From positions 3,795,326-3,859,325 of the forward strand of contig NZ_CP084098.1 in the NCBI RefSeq assembly GCF_036345015.1: a DNA stretch of 64,000 nt. Reading direction: 5' to 3'. Position 1 is the stretch's first letter; each line of letters starts with the position of its first letter. This stretch comes from Cyanobacterium sp. Dongsha4 (GTDB lineage Bacteria > Cyanobacteriota > Cyanobacteriia > Cyanobacteriales > Cyanobacteriaceae). The position numbers and the translations under genes are program-made. The notes under the pieces were generated by a model that saw only the letters and a list, made by a program, of their open reading frames with translations, had not been told where the DNA came from and searched no databases. Of this stretch, positions 46,175 to 55,143 are shown piece after piece.

Positions 46175-46435
46175 TTTCGGTTTTTTTACAAGCACCTGTC
46201 TCTGTTTGGAAAAATGCTCTAAGAAAAGTCGTTGAATCCCTTATCCTACCAACCTTAGAAGAATTATTCCTTAATTAATCCTACTTGAAAAATACTCTAA
46301 TTATTGTATAATAAGACTTATAACTAAAACAAAATTTAGTTGATTTTCAAAAAAATGATAGTTTCTCCTATTATTAATTCGTACCTTGAAAATTTGTCTA
46401 GGAACACTCTCTATTTAAGGCTCTCAGACTTCGCT
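46175..46435 (+). promoter_or_regulatory. Leader region of CRISPR array 1
   Basis: AT-rich stretch between cas5 and the first repeat. A short open frame (VWKNALRKVVESLILPTL...) looks like a gene tail, but I cannot place it. The repeat mutations at the far end of the array support this side as the leader. Confidence 0.55.
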
Positions 46436-47198
46436 CTGTTAAACCTTCGATCGCCATTAGGCGTTGATCACAATTGAGTTTGCATATCAGCCAACGTTTG
46501 TTGTAACTCTGTTAAACCTTCGATCGCCATTAGGCGTTGATCACATGGTACTGAGTGGTTTTGGAATGGTACTTACTGGTCTGTTAAACCTTCGATCGCC
46601 ATTAGGCGTTGATCACTGGATTAAACCCTATAGCAAAGAAACAGGATTAACTGTTAAACCTTCGATCGCCATTAGGCGTTGATCACATTTAAAAGCCATA
46701 ATATTCTCCTATTTTTTTCTGCTGTTAAACCTTCGATCGCCATTAGGCGTTGATCACTGGGAATGGCTATTAAATCTTTTAGTTTGCCAGTGCTGTTAAA
46801 CCTTCGATCGCCATTAGGCGTTGATCACAGGGAAGAAAAAAGAGTCGAAGCTGTGGAGGTGGACTGTTAAACCTTCGATCGCCATTAGGCGTTGATCACC
46901 TAATTTGCCCAACCTTGTTAATATTGGAGGTTGGAATCTGTTAAACCTTCGATCGCCATTAGGCGTTGATCACATTGGCAATATCAAATGAGTGATACTA
47001 TTCGTCGCTCTCATCTCTGTTAAACCTTCGATCGCCGTTAGGCGTTGATCACAATTGCTGTTGCTCTGTGGAAATCAAAAATGAAAAACCTGTTAAACCT
47101 TCGATCGCCATTAGGCGTTGATCACGATGCAGGAACTGTTAATGTTTTACTAGAATTAGACCCTGTTAAACCTTCGATCGCCTTTAGGCGTTGATCAC
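46436..47198 (+). CRISPR. CRISPR array 1 (type I-B): 11 repeats, 10 spacers
   Basis: The 36-base repeat starts CTGTTAAACCTTCGATCGCC and ends ATTAGGCGTTGATCAC; CGCC-ATTA-GGCG forms the hairpin. Starts: 46436, 46509, 46581, 46651, 46722, 46793, 46864, 46938, 47017, 47090, 47163. Spacers are 34-43 bases. Repeats 9 and 11 have one change each in the loop, so the old end is at the right and transcription runs rightward, as the cas genes do. The repeat contains a near HIP1 site (CGATCG). Confidence 0.98.
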
Positions 47199-47200
47199 AG

Positions 47201-47638
47201 TGTTTATTTGACGATAGAAATGCGATCGCAGTGGTGGATCTACCATCTTATCTCAGTGCTTTAATCGCAAATATGCCTCAAGATCATTGCTATACAATTG
47301 ATAGACTGATTTATCAACATACTTTACTGCCATTTTATGCTCCTTTTTATCCTTCTGAGCGTATTGGAATGGTAGAAAAGATAATGTCTGATAATACTAT
47401 CAGTTTGCGAGAAATTGCCCGAAGATTAGAAGTTGATCCTCGAACGGTAAAGTTTCATGTTACTAGGTTGCAATTACCAATGAAAAATATTAATCAATTT
47501 CCTGAAAAAAATGATCATCAACAGGGTAATCTAACTAATAACCTTATTTTTGATGAACAGACCGCAAAAAATCACTTCCAGTATCAAGGGTTGATTGAGA
47601 TAAGCGCGATCGCCTCTTATTCGTATTTTGTTCATTGA
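47201..47638 (+). pseudogene. tnsD: tnsD fragment: N-terminal segment joined to an HTH segment
   Basis: Right after the last CRISPR repeat an open frame reads LFDDRNAIAVVDLPSYLSAL and QHTLLPFYAPFYPSERIGM, the TnsD/TniQ N-terminal block, up to MVEKIM at 47397. It then jumps to SLREIARRLEVDPRTVKFHV, an HTH like the C-terminal ones in the other tnsD remnants, and ends. About 200 residues including the zinc motif are missing between. The break is at the place where the island 2 remnant starts (MKSNYGG). Confidence 0.75.
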
Positions 47639-47813
47639 AAGAATAGTGATTGCTCTGTACTATGCCTAGAGCGAGGCGTTAAGTCTTATTTATTTAATAA
47701 ACCACAAAGTAAGTTTCCATTAATTCCACTACCTAAAAAGATAGCAATAGCTATGTTTTAACCCCTTATCCTGTCTGATGTCTAGCGATGGTTTATGAAC
47801 CTCCGGTGAACTA

Positions 47814-47841
47814 CCTACACTGACCTACGGTACAGTGTAGG
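47814..47841 (-). repeat. IS200/IS605-type right-end hairpin
   Basis: CCTACACTG and CAGTGTAGG (9-base stem) flank a 10-base loop at the end of the tnpB gene. Such a subterminal hairpin is recognised by TnpA and overlaps the 3' end of the guide RNA of TnpB. Confidence 0.7.
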
Positions 47842-48927
47842 CTTCCTGCCCAGAAACCAGCGTAGTAGTGGATTTCTTACGTCCTCCCTTACTTCGTCTT
47901 ACAGTTTGGCGACAGGCTTTATCCCCCGTTCCAGAGGTCTTTAATATTCGTAGTCCTTCATCTCGGATGTTAATTGCCGCATTTATATCCCTGTCATGCT
48001 TTGCTTTACACTTTGGACATTCCCACTGTCTTATGTCCAAAGGCAAACTATCCACTCTATTAAGACATACATGACAAGTTTTAGAACTTGGGAAAAATCT
48101 ATCTACTTCCATATATATTTTTCCTTCTTGTTCGGCTTTATATTTAAGCATGGTACAAAATTGCCCCCAACCTACCTGTTGAATAGCTTTGGCTAGGCAA
48201 TGATTTTTTATCATACCTTTAACATTGAGGTCTTCTAGCACTATAACTTGGTTTTCGTTTACTATCCTACGAGATAGTTTGTGTAGAAAATCCTCACGGC
48301 AATTAGTAATTTTTTTATGTACTTTAGCAACTTTTAATCTTGCTTTATTTCGATTATTTGACCCTTTTTGTTTACAGGATAATTGTTGCTGTTTTCTCTT
48401 TAAGTTAACTTCATGTTTTTTAAGTATTTTTGGGTTATCAAACTTACTCCCATCACTGGTAATAGCAAAATGATTTAATCCCAAATCAATCCCTACAGCT
48501 TTACCTTCCGAGCTTACTTCTGGTTTATCTTTACCATCATCAATTAATACCGAGGCATAATATTGATTACAGCAATTCTTTGTAATAGTTACAGTTTTAA
48601 TTTTTCCATTTATAGGGCGGTGAATTTTTGCATAAACCAAACCAATTTTAGGAACATTAAGACAGTCACCTTTAATACTGACATTGCTAGGATACTGTAA
48701 AGATTGCTTTCCATGTTTGCTTTTAAAATTAGGATACTTTGCTCTTTTTTCAAAGAAATTATTAAAGGCTACTCCAAGATTTAAACAAACCTGCTGTAAG
48801 CACTGAGAGTAAGTTTCAGACAACCAAGAAGTCTGTTCTTGTTTTTTTAGCTCAGGGATTAACTTCTTAACATCGTAACCTGACAAACCTTTACCCGTCT
48901 GTTTATAAGTTTCATTCATTAAATTCA
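47825..48927 (-). pseudogene. tnpB: TnpB RNA-guided nuclease, N-terminus cut at the intron border
   Basis: The 364-residue frame keeps the RuvC acids: VGIDLGLNHFAIT near residue 142, IVLEDLNVKGM near 228 and HDRDINAAINI near 312. It also has the zinc motif CHVCLNRV...CPKC. The first 40 or so residues of normal TnpB are missing: the coding similarity (LNLMNETYKQTGKG) ends at 48927, exactly the 3' border of the group II intron. No TnpA gene is seen. Confidence 0.85.
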
Positions 48928-51353
48928 GTTAAACTAAGCATAGGTGTCGCCACCTACACTCGTCTTCAGAACGGAACGTGAGACTTTCACCTCATTCCGC
49001 TCCTCTCTGATAAACCCCTTGTCATGGGTACAATTCAGACTCCCATCTATGGATGTCTTATCATCATGGCAATGTTTATGGAGGAGTTGTAGATTTTTAT
49101 ATATATCCTTACCACCTTTTGATTTTGGAATAATATGGTCAATCTCTAACATATCTCCATCTTTAAAGTTCAGTCCACAGTAGTTACATTTGCCTTTTTG
49201 TATTTTTAGCAATTTTGCTTTGCTTGTAGGCATTTCAGGATAGTTTCCTATGCGTGTACTCCAGTAGATTAAGTCTCCGTCAAATATACTTCTGCCTTTT
49301 TCTACCTTTGTATGGTATTTAATTTTTGTGTCAGCGTGTAATGCTAACTCCATTCCCATACCTTCCTCTTTAATCGTAGCAAAGACCCAATTTCTATTTT
49401 CTTTGGTGTGCCAATATTTGTTGACAACCCATTTTTTCGATTTAGTTGAGTGTCTTCTTTCTGCCCATCTTTTTAATTGTAGGTATAGAACGTGGTCACA
49501 GTATGAAAATATTTCAGAACTGTTTACCGCACTATAGTAGTTTGACCACCCTCTTATTATTGGATTTAGTTCTTTGATTAATGCTATTTGTGGACTACTT
49601 TTGTGCTTATTAACGATTTCTTTTACCTTTTGTATATGGGCTTTGATTTTTTCTTTGGTTGGTCTTATCAGGGTAGTGAATCCGAGTTTTTTGTTGTTTT
49701 TACTTCCTGTTTTTCCCCCTTGATTCTTTCCAACTTTATACTGTTGGATGTTAAAACCGAGAAAGTCAAACCCTTTGTGTCCATTATATTCATATAAGGT
49801 GTGAGAAATTCTAGTCTTACTAGGTTTTAGCTCTAACCCTATTTCCTTTAACCATCCTTCAATTACTTTTTTACATTCGAGAATTATGTCTAAGTTGTGA
49901 TGTAATATTACAAAATCATCTGCATATCTAATTAGACTTATACTATTTCTCTTTTCTTGTTTACTTACCCTTCTTCCAAAAACTTTGAGACTATCCACAC
50001 TTTCCATGAATTTCTTTATTTCTAGTTCCATTCCATGTAGTGCAATGTTGGCTAATAGTGGTGAGACTACTCCACCTTGAGGTGTTCCTTTCTCAGTAGC
50101 TGACCAGTTTTTATCAACTACTCCGCTCTTTAGCCATGCTTTTATTTGTTTCCTTAATGTTGGGTATGTTTCAAGTTTTGTAAGCAATCTATTATGGTCA
50201 ATTTTGTCAAAGCATTTTGCTATATCAGCATCCAGAACATATTTAGGTTTTTGACTTATACTGTTGTATATTGCTTTTATAGCGTCATGACATGACATTG
50301 CTGGACGGAAGCCATAACTGTTTCCCTCGAATCTACTTTCCCATTGTGGTTCTAAGGCTAGTTTTAATAGAGCTTGTTTTGCTCTTTCTTCCATTGTGGG
50401 TATTCCAAGTGGTCTTTGCTCCCCGTTGGATTTGGGTATCCAAACTCTCCTTGTCGGTTTGCTTTTACCGTTTAATTTAAGGTTATTTGTAAGTTTAAAC
50501 CTTTGATTGGGCGTTAAGGATTTGACTCCATCAACCCCTGCGGTTTTCTTTCCTTGATTGTCTTGTGTTACCCTTCTGGTTGCCCATAACCTACCAAAGT
50601 AAGAGTTAGTGAGTAAACGTTGTAGTCTGTGTACTGACTTTATATCACCACGTTGACTTGCTTTGTAAATCCTCTTTTGTAACTTGAACACTGCAATTTC
50701 GACTGTTTTCCAGTCTATTTCGTTCCAGTTGTTCCATTCATACTTCAACGAGTCCATGACTTATTAATTACTAATCGATTGTTTACATTGTTTATCAAAG
50801 TGAGTACGTCAGCATATCTCTTTCATTACAAAGGAGCTTTGGCTTCTTACTCAATCCTTTCCCATATTGACTTACGCTGGTTACTACTTGTGAGTTTCAT
50901 CTTACAAGAGTCAGTGTGGGGTTACTTCGTTCCTATTTACCATTCTTTGTTATCTTTAGAATCCTACTTTTCACCGAGTCTATATAGATGTTCCTAGTTC
51001 AGCATTTTCAGGCTGCTAGTATCTTAGACCTTTGACTTTTTTGTCCCCAGTGTATCAACCTTATTTTCACTGGATTGGAATTACGATGATTCAGGCATAG
51101 GTTTGTTTCCTACTCATGGATAACTTCGCTAGACAGAGTTTGAATTAAGGTTATTCATTACTCCCATTTAACCGAGCTTCAGCGTTTAGTTTACCAAACA
51201 CTAATTCACTGTCGGTTATGCCGTCACTCCAACATCGAGAGGGAAGGATTTACACCTTCATGGTAAATAAGTTGTCAAGGTACATTATATGTGAACCTTG
51301 CCTAGTTTACGTCTTGGCTATTTTGCCTTAACTTTGACTAGAACGAATCGCAC
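48928..51353 (-). mobile_element. Group II intron (2426 bp)
   Basis: On the minus strand it starts GTGCGATTCGTTCTAG at 51353, a canonical 5' end. Domain V is the 34-base hairpin at 48969-49002 (GAGCGGAATGAGGTGAAAGT at its 5' side). It ends ...TTAGTTTAAC at 48928. The 596 bases from 50758 to 51353 hold the ribozyme domains I-III and no other gene. The 5' flank is a WYL gene in the opposite orientation and the 3' flank is tnpB, so the two exons do not belong together. Confidence 0.88.
48934..50757 (-). CDS. ltrA: Group II intron-encoded protein (RT-maturase-HNH)
   Basis: The 607-residue protein has the reverse transcriptase fold (WIPKSNGEQRPLGIPT near 107, DADIAKCFDKIDH near 178, TPQGGVVSPLLANI near 225, catalytic YADD near 279). 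A maturase X domain follows (PIIRGWSNYY near 405), then an HNH endonuclease (CNYCGLNFKDGDMLEIDHIIPKSKGG near 523). Its last 20 or so codons run through domains V and VI of the ribozyme, as in several cyanobacterial relatives. All catalytic residues look intact, so the intron may be active. Confidence 0.95.
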   Translation of the reverse strand: MDSLKYEWNNWNEIDWKTVEIAVFKLQKRIYKASQRGDIKSVHRLQRLLTNSYFGRLWATRRVTQDNQGKKTAGVDGVKSLTPNQRFKLTNNLKLNGKSKPTRRVWIPKSNGEQRPLGIPTMEERAKQALLKLALEPQWESRFEGNSYGFRPAMSCHDAIKAIYNSISQKPKYVLDADIAKCFDKIDHNRLLTKLETYPTLRKQIKAWLKSGVVDKNWSATEKGTPQGGVVSPLLANIALHGMELEIKKFMESVDSLKVFGRRVSKQEKRNSISLIRYADDFVILHHNLDIILECKKVIEGWLKEIGLELKPSKTRISHTLYEYNGHKGFDFLGFNIQQYKVGKNQGGKTGSKNNKKLGFTTLIRPTKEKIKAHIQKVKEIVNKHKSSPQIALIKELNPIIRGWSNYYSAVNSSEIFSYCDHVLYLQLKRWAERRHSTKSKKWVVNKYWHTKENRNWVFATIKEEGMGMELALHADTKIKYHTKVEKGRSIFDGDLIYWSTRIGNYPEMPTSKAKLLKIQKGKCNYCGLNFKDGDMLEIDHIIPKSKGGKDIYKNLQLLHKHCHDDKTSIDGSLNCTHDKGFIREERNEVKVSRSVLKTSVGGDTYA

Positions 51354-52415
51354 GAAGAAGACTCCAACACCAACGTTATCCATCAACTGCAACAAAAAAT
51401 CATCTCTACCGCTCAACAATATCATATTGACATTCCCACTCCAGCCATTGCCACTCTCAGAAAAGATTTAGAAACTCTCCGAGAATACAATATTTTAGAA
51501 AGAAGAATGTATCGTTGGGGTTACTATTTCGGTACTGGCGTTATGACTAAACCCGAATTTAAAACTGCTTTTGATGCTTTAGAGTCTATGGCAAACTATC
51601 AAGGAGATGCGATCGCTCAAAAACTGTATCAGGAATTAGAAAAAAGATTAAGGGGATTAAATTTAGAGAAAAAAGACGACTTTTTCTATCCTGTGAAAAG
51701 GAATTATAACCGTGCCATTAACTATACAAATCCCCAAGAAATGATTTTAAAGGGAAATAATCAAAAGACTTTATATCATCATATACCATCTTTAGAAAAA
51801 GCTATTATCAAAGGACAAGCCATCGAAATTATTCGTAAAAAAGACCCTTATAATCAAGGAAATATTGGTATAGAAATTATCATTCCTATTCAGTTAATTT
51901 ATTATAATATTGCTTGGTATTTAGTATATGAAAACTGTGCTAATGGTCATTTTATTATAGGAAGATTAAATCGTTTTAGTGACTATTTTCGACTATTATC
52001 CCCCGCAGGTAGAAATATTCAAGCTCAAAAAGAATGTCTGAAAAATGTTGAACAGTTATTAACTAATGGTTGGGGTTTAAATCTGGGTAATTTAGATGAA
52101 CAACAATTAGAATTGAAAGGAAAACTGACACTAGAAAAAATTAAAGTCAGGTTTTATCCTCCTATTTCTAATTTTATTTTGGAAGGAGATTTAAGACACT
52201 CTAAACAAAGAATAAAAGTTACTAAAGATAACTACAATAATCAAATTTTATTTCTCGATTATTTTATCAGTCTTCCTCCCCGTTCTCTTAATGAATTTTT
52301 ATTTTGGTTACAGAGTTATGGTAGTTGTGTCGAAGTTATTTACCCTGAAGATTTACGAAAAAAACATAAAGAAGGTGCGATCGCACTCTCCCAACGTTAT
52401 AACAATATTTCTTAA
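51354..52415 (+). pseudogene. WYL-domain transcription regulator, 5' end cut by the intron
   Basis: The frame is open from the exact intron border (EEDSNTNVIHQLQQKII), 51 codons before the first ATG at 51507. HIDIPTPAIATLRKDLETL is the end of a winged-helix DNA-binding part. The WYL core lies around IEIIIPIQLIYYNIAWYLVYE near residue 178 and the C-terminal extension follows. WYL regulators bind ligands or nucleic acid ends and control defence loci. The N-terminal HTH is lost, unless translation restarts at 51507. Confidence 0.8.
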
Positions 52416-52429
52416 AAAATAATATTTTG

Positions 52430-52457
52430 TGGACAATTTGTCTATTTTGTCTATAAT
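52430..52457 (+). promoter_or_regulatory. Promoter of the Phd/PIN TA pair
   Basis: TGGACA (52430) and TATAAT (52452), 16 bases apart, lie 32 bases before the antitoxin ATG. It is close to the sigma-70 consensus. Confidence 0.65.
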
Positions 52458-52488
52458 ATGGTTAATACCCCTAAACAAAGGTGTGATT

Positions 52489-52737
52489 ATGCAATTCGTT
52501 ACCGCAACCGAAGCCAAACAAACCTTTGCCTCAGTTATTGATAAAGCTCAACGTGAACCTGTAGTTATTCGGAAACAAAACCGTGATGTTGCCGTTATTA
52601 TGTCAATGGAAGACTATAACCGTATCACTCGCACTAATATTCAGGAATTTCAACAATTTAGGGCAAATATTGGACGTAAAGCCCAAGAAAATGGCTTAAC
52701 CGAAGACATCTTGAATGAACTTTTAAAAGATGACTAA
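52489..52737 (+). CDS. Phd/YefM-family antitoxin
   Basis: The 82-residue protein starts MQFVTATEAKQTFASVIDKAQ and has REPVVIRKQNRDVAVIMSMEDYNRI, the Phd fold. I use the ATG at 52489, after GGTGTGAT. The C-terminal LTEDILNELLKDD resembles the tail of the 12139 antitoxin. It overlaps the PIN toxin gene by 8 bases. Confidence 0.9.
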   Translation: MQFVTATEAKQTFASVIDKAQREPVVIRKQNRDVAVIMSMEDYNRITRTNIQEFQQFRANIGRKAQENGLTEDILNELLKDD

Positions 52738-53161
52738 TTCTTCCATACGCCTCGTTGTTGATACAAATGTTTTGGTTAGTGCTATTTTATCCCCTTATTC
52801 CATTCCTGCAAAAGTTTTAAACTGGGGAGAGGATAATGGAATTATTTTATATTCTACTGACACTTTAGCTGAACTTTTATCGGTTTTAGCTCGATCGAAA
52901 TTTGCTCAATATATTCAACCTGATGACATTGAAGGATTATCTTTACGCATCAAGGCTACATGGTTTTATGTGCCAATATTGAAACGAGTTAATTTATGCC
53001 GAGATACAAAAGATGATAAATTTATTGAATTAGCTTTAAATGGTAACGCTTCACATCTGATTACTGGAGATACAGATTTACTGATTTTACATCCTATTCA
53101 AAATATTCCCGTTATTAATCCCCGTACTTTTTGGGATTTTATTAATCAAGAAATTTCCTAA
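52730..53161 (+). CDS. PIN-domain toxin (COG1569 type)
   Basis: The 143-residue protein has LVVDTNVLVSAIL at residue 8, ELLSVLARSKF near 47, CRDTKDDKFIELALNG near 90 and TGDTDLLIL near 112. It is clearly related to the 12362 toxin, with the same 8-base overlap to its antitoxin gene. Probable RNase. Confidence 0.9.
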   Translation: MTNSSIRLVVDTNVLVSAILSPYSIPAKVLNWGEDNGIILYSTDTLAELLSVLARSKFAQYIQPDDIEGLSLRIKATWFYVPILKRVNLCRDTKDDKFIELALNGNASHLITGDTDLLILHPIQNIPVINPRTFWDFINQEIS

Positions 53162-53169
53162 TTTCCTAA

Positions 53170-53220
53170 AGCGTGTGCAACGTAGCTGTGCCGAAGGCAT
53201 TGCACTCTCACAACGTTATG
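53170..53220 (+). repeat. Partial duplicate of the WYL gene end carrying a HIP1-site insertion
   Basis: GCACTCTCACAACGTTATGG repeats GCACTCTCCCAACGTTATAA from 52383. Where the parent has GTGCGATCGCAC, this copy has GTGC, then CGTAGCTGTGCCGAAGGCAT (53181-53200), then TGCAC. This is the sister of the insertion at 27473. Confidence 0.7.
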
Positions 53221-53225
53221 GTTTA

Positions 53226-53546
53226 TTATAATTTTCTTAATTTTGAGGCTAATTTTTCTGTAATTTCTCTAGGTAATTGATCTTCCGATTCGGTCATTTC
53301 TCTTTGATTTAAAATCATGGTAATTTCTTCATCTTCAAGACTACCTAATTCCTTGATTAAATCATTAAAATTAGATTCTTGTTTTTCTACTTCCTTTTCC
53401 GATAAAGAATTAATGGTATAACTATTATGTATTTGACAGCTTAAAGCATAGACAATATATTGATTTAATGAAACCCCCTCGCTTTTAGCTAGGTTAGCCA
53501 ATTTATGATGCAATGTTTCTGGTAATCTTAAAGTTAAACGACTCAT
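53226..53546 (-). CDS. HicB-like ribbon-helix-helix antitoxin (lone)
   Basis: The 106-residue protein starts RLTLRLPETLHHKLANLAKSEGVSLNQYIVYAL, a HicB/Arc-type RHH. The acidic C-terminal tail would bind a toxin, but none is next to it; the neighbours belong to other pairs. Confidence 0.75.
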   Translation of the reverse strand: MSRLTLRLPETLHHKLANLAKSEGVSLNQYIVYALSCQIHNSYTINSLSEKEVEKQESNFNDLIKELGSLEDEEITMILNQREMTESEDQLPREITEKLASKLRKL

Positions 53547-53568
53547 AATTTTTTAATTGCAGTTTAAT

Positions 53569-53850
53569 TTAATGTTCTGTTTGATGGTGAATATAGTTTT
53601 CAAGAACATTATTTATTAATACTTCATAACTATTTTCTTGAGCATGACTTTTAAACCAGTTTATGAGATCTGATTTGATTCTAACGGTATCTGTCTTGGA
53701 TTTGCGAGGATGTTCGATTCTTTTTGCTGTTTTGAAAAAATCTTCATTAATTTCAGGTATATCGCTAAAATCAATATCCTCGTCAGACATTTCCCAGACA
53801 ATTTTTTGTCTTTCTTCTTTTGACATATCAGAAAAATTGTTCTTACTCAT
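53569..53850 (-). CDS. brnA: BrnA-like antitoxin
   Basis: The 93-residue protein has EEDIDFSDIPEI-like acidic text (SDEDIDFSDIPEINEDFF) followed by KTDTVRIKSDLINWFKSHAQE, the BrnA/CopG RHH. It overlaps the BrnT gene by 8 bases. Confidence 0.8.
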   Translation of the reverse strand: MSKNNFSDMSKEERQKIVWEMSDEDIDFSDIPEINEDFFKTAKRIEHPRKSKTDTVRIKSDLINWFKSHAQENSYEVLINNVLENYIHHQTEH

Positions 53851-54124
53851 ATAGTTTTCTTTCCTGTTTAGAGGCTTTTCTCGCTGAAATAATCCGAATT
53901 TTGTCTGCTCTTTCAGTATAAACTACAATCCCTAAAATATACTTATTGAGAGTTTCTAAATATATTTGACCTATGATGATAAATCGCAATTCACCATAGG
54001 CGAATCGATCGTCTTCAAAAATAATAGCGGATAAATCATCAAAAATTGACTGTGCTTCTTCAAAAGTAATCCCATGTTTTTGTTGGTTACTAATATTTTT
54101 ATTTATATCCCATTCAAAATTCAT
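53843..54124 (-). CDS. brnT: BrnT-family ribonuclease toxin
   Basis: The 93-residue protein starts MNFEWDINKNISNQQKHGITFEEAQSIF, the classic BrnT opening, then VVYTERADKIRIISARKASKQER with the catalytic Arg/His region. I choose the ATG at 54124; a longer start would begin in the CRISPR repeat. The gene abuts the old end of array 2, so array transcription runs straight into it. Confidence 0.9.
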   Translation of the reverse strand: MNFEWDINKNISNQQKHGITFEEAQSIFDDLSAIIFEDDRFAYGELRFIIIGQIYLETLNKYILGIVVYTERADKIRIISARKASKQERKLYE

Positions 54125-54130
54125 ATTTAT

Positions 54131-54937
54131 GTTTCCATTCAATTAGTTTCCCCCATTAAGGGAGAGTTATCAACATCCCAAATTTGCTCGATCGCACTTA
54201 AAGAATATCTGAAGTTTCCATTCAATTAGTTTCCCCCATTAAGGGAGAGAGTAATAAGTTATTTTTTACTTTCCCTATTTATAGGGTTTCCATTCAATTA
54301 GTTTCCCCCATTAAGGGAGAGAGGTGTGTAATTCAACTGCCCAGTGACAAACTATCCAGTGTTTCCATTCAATTAGTTTCCCCCATTAAGGGAGAGCGTG
54401 CGATCCAAGACTCACAATTTAGGTCAAACTCAAAGGTTTCCATTCAATTAGTTTCCCCCATTAAGGGAGAGATATGGGATTATCATTAGAAGAATTGTTG
54501 CTGTACAAGTTTCCATTCAATTAGTTTCCCCCATTAAGGGAGAGAGTACCATTGCGAATAGACTCGATCGCATCTTTAGAGTTGACGATATTCCATTCAA
54601 TTAGTTTCCCCCATTAAGGGAGAGAGTTAAGAACTTCTTCAGCTCTCGCTTTACAAGTTTCCTTTGTAATTCCATTCAATTAGTTTCCCCCATTAAGGGA
54701 GAGACAGTTAGAAAGAGTAACCCGCAAGTAATTTTAGACTGTTCAAATTCCATTCAATTAGTTTCCCCCATTAAGGGAGAGAGTGGACAAGATGTAACAT
54801 CACAATACTATCTTTTCCCCAATTCCATTCAATTAGTTTCCCCCATTAAGGGAGAGACCAACACCAAAAACTTCATCAATGAGTAAAATATCAGGCTCCA
54901 AAATTCCATTCAATTAGTTTCCCCCATTAAGGGAGAG
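54131..54937 (-). CRISPR. CRISPR array 2 (type III-B associated): 11 repeats, 10 spacers
   Basis: In the window the 36-base repeat starts GTTTCCATTCAATTAGTTTC and ends GGGAGAG; on the transcribed strand it ends GAATGGAAAC, as in cyanobacterial type III repeats. Starts: 54131, 54214, 54286, 54361, 54436, 54509, 54589, 54668, 54746, 54821, 54902. Spacers are 36-47 bases. The first six carry GTTTCC and the last five have lost it (ATTCC). A minus-strand promoter at 55001-55030 puts the leader on the right. Confidence 0.97.
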
Positions 54938-55143
54938 AGAGCCAGTTTTAAAACGCTTATCTGATAATAATTCCAGAGGCGGTTTGCGACCGATAGCAAA
55001 ATTATAATCAATTTAACCCATTTTTGTCAAAGAAAAATCCCTGAAATCCTTATTTAGCAAGACATCGACCGATCCCACGCAAGAATAAATATTTGAGGTG
55101 ATTTATCGGATTGATCGCAAAGTATTTTTGTATTTTGTTTTAT
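54938..55143 (-). promoter_or_regulatory. Leader and promoter of CRISPR array 2
   Basis: On the minus strand TTGACA (55025-55030) and TATAAT (55001-55006), 18 bases apart, match the sigma-70 consensus fully. They precede the first transcribed repeat by about 60 bases. No gene is in this stretch. Confidence 0.75.

Noticed and set aside
46175-46290. Short frame VWKNALRKVVESLILPTL after cas5 as a cas1 or cas4 remnant
   Set aside because: Too short, and no motif of either family is present.
46464-46682. Open frame of 72 codons across CRISPR array 1
   Set aside because: It is a product of the repeat unit (the same peptide recurs with each repeat), not a gene.
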